From Neospora caninum Liverpool (taxonomy: Eukaryota > Apicomplexa > Conoidasida > Eucoccidiorida > Sarcocystidae), in contig NC_018394.1 in the NCBI RefSeq assembly GCF_000208865.1, forward strand, positions 4,591,797 through 4,655,796: 64,000 nucleotides of DNA, written 5' to 3'. The notes beneath the pieces were generated by a model. It was given only the letters and a program-made list of their open reading frames with translations, was not told where the DNA came from and did no database searches. A program made the translations under genes and the position numbers. Below are positions 63,901 through 64,000 of this stretch, in pieces (position 1 is the stretch's first letter; every line of letters starts with the position of its first letter).

Positions 63901-63992
63901 GCGTGTCTTCTCTGCGTCGCCTCTCGCCCCGGTTTCTCTTCTGTCTCGTGCACACTTTTACTCCTTCGACGACTGCCGGCTTTCCTACGCAA
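60990..63992 (-). CDS. Long low-complexity protein, probably incomplete at the window edge
   Basis: The minus-strand frame is open from 63992 to a TGA at 60990, giving 1,000 residues. The apparent first Met lies only 8 bases from the window end, so the true start may lie outside. Composition is Arg/Glu/Gly/Ser-rich with little predicted fold. Features seen are a Ser run (SLSTSSSSSLDSSPSHAS), an acidic patch (EVEDDEDEG), a Lys/Arg-rich stretch (RRSKGRKKPQQKERFG) and a more ordered C-terminal helix (WIDAAVNYWELAERDAAL followed by TLLRTRHKRRMN). A short ordered block, MCYLSRLLGRGGGGKRRWKK, lies mid-protein. No family is recognised. An uninterrupted 3-kb frame argues for real coding, although introns cannot be excluded. 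Confidence 0.55.
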   Translation of the reverse strand: MRRKAGSRRRSKSVHETEEKPGREATQRRHAALTGSTGWSAVPAEVYVHLSPRSEAGHGSWTHERGDPGDRTYADLALAARASQFLVDTDRERGHAGEDRNQEGEDGELQVMRQEKERPMWMNSLLCRQQPFPHSPEQQTSLPLLTSQSSSASTSISPAFYRVPSSLRVGQETVPRTSIRGEHPCPSPGTSFSDFQSSHARGGRCVDSRTHGDRRGEASSPHFAYRRSSLQASSPHASCSCSGHAHALPSLHSSFLSSGANQRAVGEQRNCTDTRVPSAPQPCSCVSPFSLSSSVPCFHLCAPAQPSSRSSCVSPSPSVRRSGVGPASAVSSRATRDLEAQAEASAAQTGKRETVGEKETSGVGRVTGPPRAPFSTRVSSTACGSRRAVLCTDRAFCLPMKKDRPNFGRSEIAFRFADAGTIRVEQERDDTRDLSVPGSLRGGQPRVTCAGGIQPREGAEANGNQGETQGERRREGERERRDGPEGERREGQAVKNPGGRQGEDSESLGSRRGWCSARWERETRNAFSLAPSPRENVSAACGGTQEKKGDNASDESAETRQGDNRTTEDVEDEFERGATGEEGKETMAQVARRRAQMTEPARKDGVSRAAEKGVLDGGQKEDMSRGGNGNWRPELFPRANSLGDNTGTDPTDTDNLPQVEREVAVEGETLTGNENEEGMHCGEEPEMSEEEEEGEETEMCYLSRLLGRGGGGKRRWKKLVRQMGRPEASSSASSLLSTDNELSLSLSTSSSSSLDSSPSHASAPVCYLPTGGVSASPSPFSSLPLSGVSWPSCSRASRPSFAGLLPESVSHTLAIRKELRQAALLGSLSLRRAMETRPEKTSQGTDDEKGREEEGEAEVEDDEDEGICCDGRRSKGRKKPQQKERFGERGENRDVVQEQEGVDEEACRERTRGKAAGLPGAPKRQTAENRGGGCVEQRDAHSRACNGSEERETHGWACREEQSVEKRDRAWIDAAVNYWELAERDAALTLLRTRHKRRMN

Positions 63993-64000
63993 ATTCGTCG

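Overview
The window looks like nuclear DNA of a tissue-cyst coccidian, most likely Toxoplasma gondii or a close relative such as Hammondia or Neospora. The evidence is intron-rich genes with GT-AG junctions and pyrimidine tracts, proteins padded with Ser/Ala/Arg/Glu-rich low-complexity sequence, many (TA)n microsatellites between genes, and household eukaryotic proteins (Rab4, an eIF4G-type MIF4G protein, an organelle-type EngB GTPase). I saw no bacterial operon, phage, transposon or CRISPR feature. Gene models below are my own splices; where I call a model resolved, every junction keeps phase and the exon total is a multiple of three.

Layout. 0.2-2.1 kb (-): an unrecognised single-exon protein. 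3.6-12.7 kb (+): a nine-exon EngB/YihA-type ribosome-assembly GTPase embedded in a protein of about 1,356 residues, with a tRNA-Gly(UCC) gene inside its fourth intron and a 40-bp pyrimidine tandem repeat in its third. 13.0-13.5 kb (-): two identical tRNA-Cys(GCA) genes. 13.7-14.5 kb (+): a small basic protein. 17.2-18.8 kb (+): a 144-residue soluble protein without cysteine. 22.2-28.8 kb (+): an eight-exon coiled-coil protein with a 16-residue tandem repeat, probably cytoskeletal. 32.5-40.1 kb (+): a five-exon protein of about 1,984 residues that may be a very expanded PEX16-like peroxin. 44.9-49.4 kb (+): an eight-exon eIF4G-like translation factor. 55.0-58.6 kb (+): an eight-exon Rab4 small GTPase with a CSC prenylation tail. 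61.0-64.0 kb (-): a long low-complexity protein that probably continues past the window edge.

Three further stretches (about 29.4-30.2 kb on -, 40.4-42.4 kb on +, 50.1-53.6 kb on +) hold exon-like segments that I could not join into one consistent model; they are given with low confidence. Long spacers at 14.5-17.2, 18.8-22.2, 30.3-32.4 and 42.4-44.8 kb show no convincing gene.

The genes do not form one pathway. They cover organelle ribosome assembly, cytosolic translation, endosomal membrane traffic, possibly peroxisome membrane biogenesis, and the cytoskeleton, as expected for independently transcribed protist genes. The most unusual items are the intron-nested tRNA, the tandem tRNA-Cys pair, the EngB GTPase with huge extensions, the possible giant PEX16-like protein, and the eIF4G without a visible classical eIF4E-binding motif.
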